A stretch of 64,000 nucleotides of DNA from Brachyhypopomus gauderio (lineage: Eukaryota > Chordata > Actinopteri > Gymnotiformes > Hypopomidae), in contig NC_135225.1 in the NCBI RefSeq assembly GCF_052324685.1, positions 5,605,129 through 5,669,128 on the forward strand, in the 5' to 3' direction. Under the pieces are notes generated by a model that did no database searches, was not told the origin of the DNA, and saw only the letters and a program-made list of their open reading frames with translations. How positions within the stretch are numbered: position 1 is the stretch's first letter; each line of letters begins with the position of its first letter. Shown piece after piece: positions 62,240 to 64,000 of this stretch. Both the position numbers and the translations under genes were made by a program.

Positions 62240-64000
62240 TCACATTGGTAGCTGCCAAAATGCTTGTCATGTATGTCATGTAAGTGCACCTGCGCAGAAA
62301 GCAGAAATACTCCTCGTGTCTGGCCTGAGTAGATCTCATCATGATAGTCTGAAATGTCTGCCGGTCCAAAGCCCAGATGTGGGACTGAGAGACAGCTGAA
62401 ATAATAAAAAAGACAAGTAGTCGTCTCTCAGTAAATACATGTCTTTAGTTTCACAAGCCATCGTATACTGCATGATGAATACAGGGTTGAGTTCACACAA
62501 GCCAGAGTTGCATTTCTCTAAAATGACACAAGGATGTAAACAGTTTTAGCTTTCTTTGAAATAAAAAACAATAGTACAACAAATGAAGAACAATTCAGGT
62601 GCCAGTTGTCAAACTACCTGTCTAAATAAAGCTGTGAAATTAATACCAAAGAGCATTCTAAGCAGATTAAAGTGATCCTTCTAGCCAGGCACTACCTAGA
62701 CCAGGCCACCCCTCATAACTCAGCATTAGAGCAAGAAGAGGGCTCGTGAAGGAGGTCACAGAATCCAACAGTCACTTTTCAGATTCAGGGCCTGAGACTA
62801 CAGTGAGGATGATTCGGTCAATGATATCAAGAGCTCTGCATACAACTGGCCTGTATCAGAGAGCAGCTAGTCACAACTGAAAAATTCACACTTTAATGTA
62901 TGTGTGTTATTTTGCAGAAAGAATCAGAGTGAATAATTTTTGGTCAAAATCCAAATTGTTATTGTGTACCACAAAGTTAACTCCATCCATTCCTAAACAA
63001 AACACCATCCTGACAGTAAAGTATGCAGACGACAGTATTATATGGAGTAAAGTACAGTATTATATGGTGGAGACACTTTTTTATCAGGGGGGACAGGGTA
63101 GCTTGTTAAAACTGGATGAATGGATGGAACAAAATACAGGAAGGTGCTGTAAGACAATTTGCTTCAGTCTGCTAGAAAGAATACAAGCTTAGGAAGAAAA
63201 AAACTTTCAGTAAGACAAAGATCCAAACATTACCAAAGCAATAATAAAGGTGATAAAGAAAAGGGGATGTTATAAAATGGCCAAATCAAACTCCACATCT
63301 CAGTCTAACTAAGAATCTGAAGTGCTACTTGGACCTTTTAGTTAATTTACATCATAAAAAAAAAACAGGAACTAATCCATCACTCTCAAACAATGTCAAA
63401 GCTGGAAATGAATCCCAACTTCTACAAAAGATACTAATGAATATTACCAAAAAGTACTTCATAAACATTTGCTAATAAATAGTGAATTAAACTATAAAAT
63501 AATCAGATATAGAAATATTGGATCTATATTATTTTTATATGTTAATTTAAACAATAGGACTAGATTTTTAGTCTGCTAATGTCATGACTGGTCTGGAATC
63601 CCTAACGTCTTCAACAATATGCCAATTAAAACAACCCCAGCAAGGAGCTCTGGCACAAGTAGAACGTGTTGAAGACGTTCATGCCATTCATGAGTTCATT
63701 GGAGATGCATCCCCGAGCCTGAAGCTCACCTTTAACAGTGGCGGTCCTCTTGCAGTTGTAAAGTATGGCCAACTCTCCAAAGGCTGTTCCAGGTCGCATC
63801 TGACCCAAGAGTTTCCCATTCTGGATCACCTCCAACAAGCCCTCTGCACACACACCCAAACGTCCAGGATTATTAATGGTTAGGAGCATTTTGAAAGTTC
63901 TGCACGATGGAAGGTTTTAGGTGTGAAATGTCAAGGAAGACCTGCAAGCACGTAGAGGTAGTTTCCAGACTCTCCTTCTTGGATGACGAGCTGGTTGGCG
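55301..64000 (-). CDS. prkg2: cGMP-dependent protein kinase, type II-like (5'-truncated by the window edge; 17 exons seen)
   Basis: PKG phosphorylates Ser/Thr targets when cGMP binds. Exons 5'-3': 63942-64000 (partial), 63730-63843, 62290-62395, 61967-62030, 61784-61861, 61453-61547, 61019-61087, 60831-60927, 60267-60392, 59920-60056, 59162-59251, 58826-58967, 58502-58665, 57784-57906, 57391-57453, 55540-55606, 55301-55396. Phases close; 562 residues are seen, starting inside the first cyclic-nucleotide domain. CNB-A has FGELAILYN with RTA and CNB-B has FGEKALIS with VRSA, both typical cGMP pockets. The kinase has [12 protein letters not shown] (catalytic Lys), [24 protein letters not shown] and the C-terminal SGWDKDF. 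All key residues are present. The tail and GPLDHS favour PRKG2 over PRKG1; a fish-specific third paralogue remains possible. The CNB-B-kinase linker is about 10-15 residues shorter than I recall for human PRKG2. The N-terminal leucine zipper and myristoylation region are outside the window. Confidence 0.92.
56585..57253. mobile_element. Probable solo LTR with 5-bp target-site duplication
   Basis: A 669-bp block starts tgtaacgatgg and ends gacgtgaca, with exact 5-bp copies of gtagg on both sides (56580-56584 and 57254-57258). It is A-rich and contains AATAAA at about 56985, as expected inside an LTR read on the plus strand. It lies in the kinase intron between exons 57391-57453 and 55540-55606, opposite in orientation to the gene if that polyadenylation signal is genuine. 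No internal retroviral genes are present. Confidence 0.65.
57317..57376. repeat. 15-bp tandem repeat next to a kinase splice donor
   Basis: Four units of aggaccgtgctaggt (the fourth starts with t) lie only about 14 bases inside the intron that follows exon 57391-57453. Confidence 0.9.
57499..57531. repeat. (AAC)n microsatellite
   Basis: About 11 AAC units lie in the kinase intron upstream of exon 57391-57453. Confidence 0.92.
62160..62238. repeat. (GT)n microsatellite in a kinase intron
   Basis: About 39 GT units lie some 50 bases inside the intron after exon 62290-62395. Confidence 0.96.
62400..63729. other. Kinase intron without further features
   Basis: This 1.3 kb AT-rich intron lies between two halves of the first cyclic-nucleotide domain. 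I see no exon, mobile element or RNA gene in it. Confidence 0.6.

Noticed and set aside
62076-62399. Open frames through the GT array near 62.2 kb
   Set aside because: Microsatellite artefacts; only 62290-62395 is a real exon, supported by family similarity.
1-64000. Search for CRISPR arrays, operons, phage or bacterial systems
   Set aside because: Exon-intron structure, splice sites and gene content are vertebrate; no regularly spaced repeats with unique spacers were seen.

Overview
This is a vertebrate nuclear genomic window, almost certainly from a teleost fish. Genes are split into many short exons with GT/AG introns. Introns and intergenic DNA are AT-rich with long CA/GT microsatellites, and there are hAT-type, Tc1-type and LTR-type remnants of the kind common in fish. 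The species cannot be named from the sequence alone. I see no operon, CRISPR array or prokaryotic feature. No new biological system can be supported; the window is a gene-bearing stretch of chromosome with accessory mobile DNA.

Layout: (1) 1055-8123, plus strand: a complete 13-exon atlastin, closest to ATL2, an ER-shaping GTPase. (2) 9980-11605, plus: a two-exon, 507-residue coiled-coil protein that I do not recognise, with an RFX-type X-box upstream. (3) 12905-19411, minus: a complete 23-exon hells (LSH) SNF2 chromatin remodeller, tail to tail with gene 2 and with E2F-like sites upstream. (4) About 19.8-28.4 kb: gene-poor DNA with a 1.4 kb hAT-like element. (5) 28473-46816, plus: a seven-exon C8orf58-like (DUF4657) gene with very long introns, one carrying a likely solo LTR. 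(6) 47-55 kb: gene-poor DNA with a GC-rich hAT-like element, a decayed Tc1-like element and tandem repeats. (7) 55301 to beyond 64000, minus: 17 exons of a type II-like cGMP-dependent protein kinase, from the first cyclic-nucleotide domain to the stop; its N-terminus lies outside the window.

The genes do not form an obvious pathway: membrane fusion at the ER, an unknown and possibly ciliary coiled-coil protein, DNA-methylation-linked remodelling, an uncharacterised protein and cGMP signalling. All exon models were built by eye from splice signals, reading-frame continuity and remembered family sequences. Every internal phase of the four recognised genes closes. UTRs and transcription starts are not defined. 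The most useful observations are the target-site duplications that fix the edges of five mobile elements, a duplicated intron block inside the atlastin gene, regulatory motifs at three promoters, and alternative exon ends in two genes.
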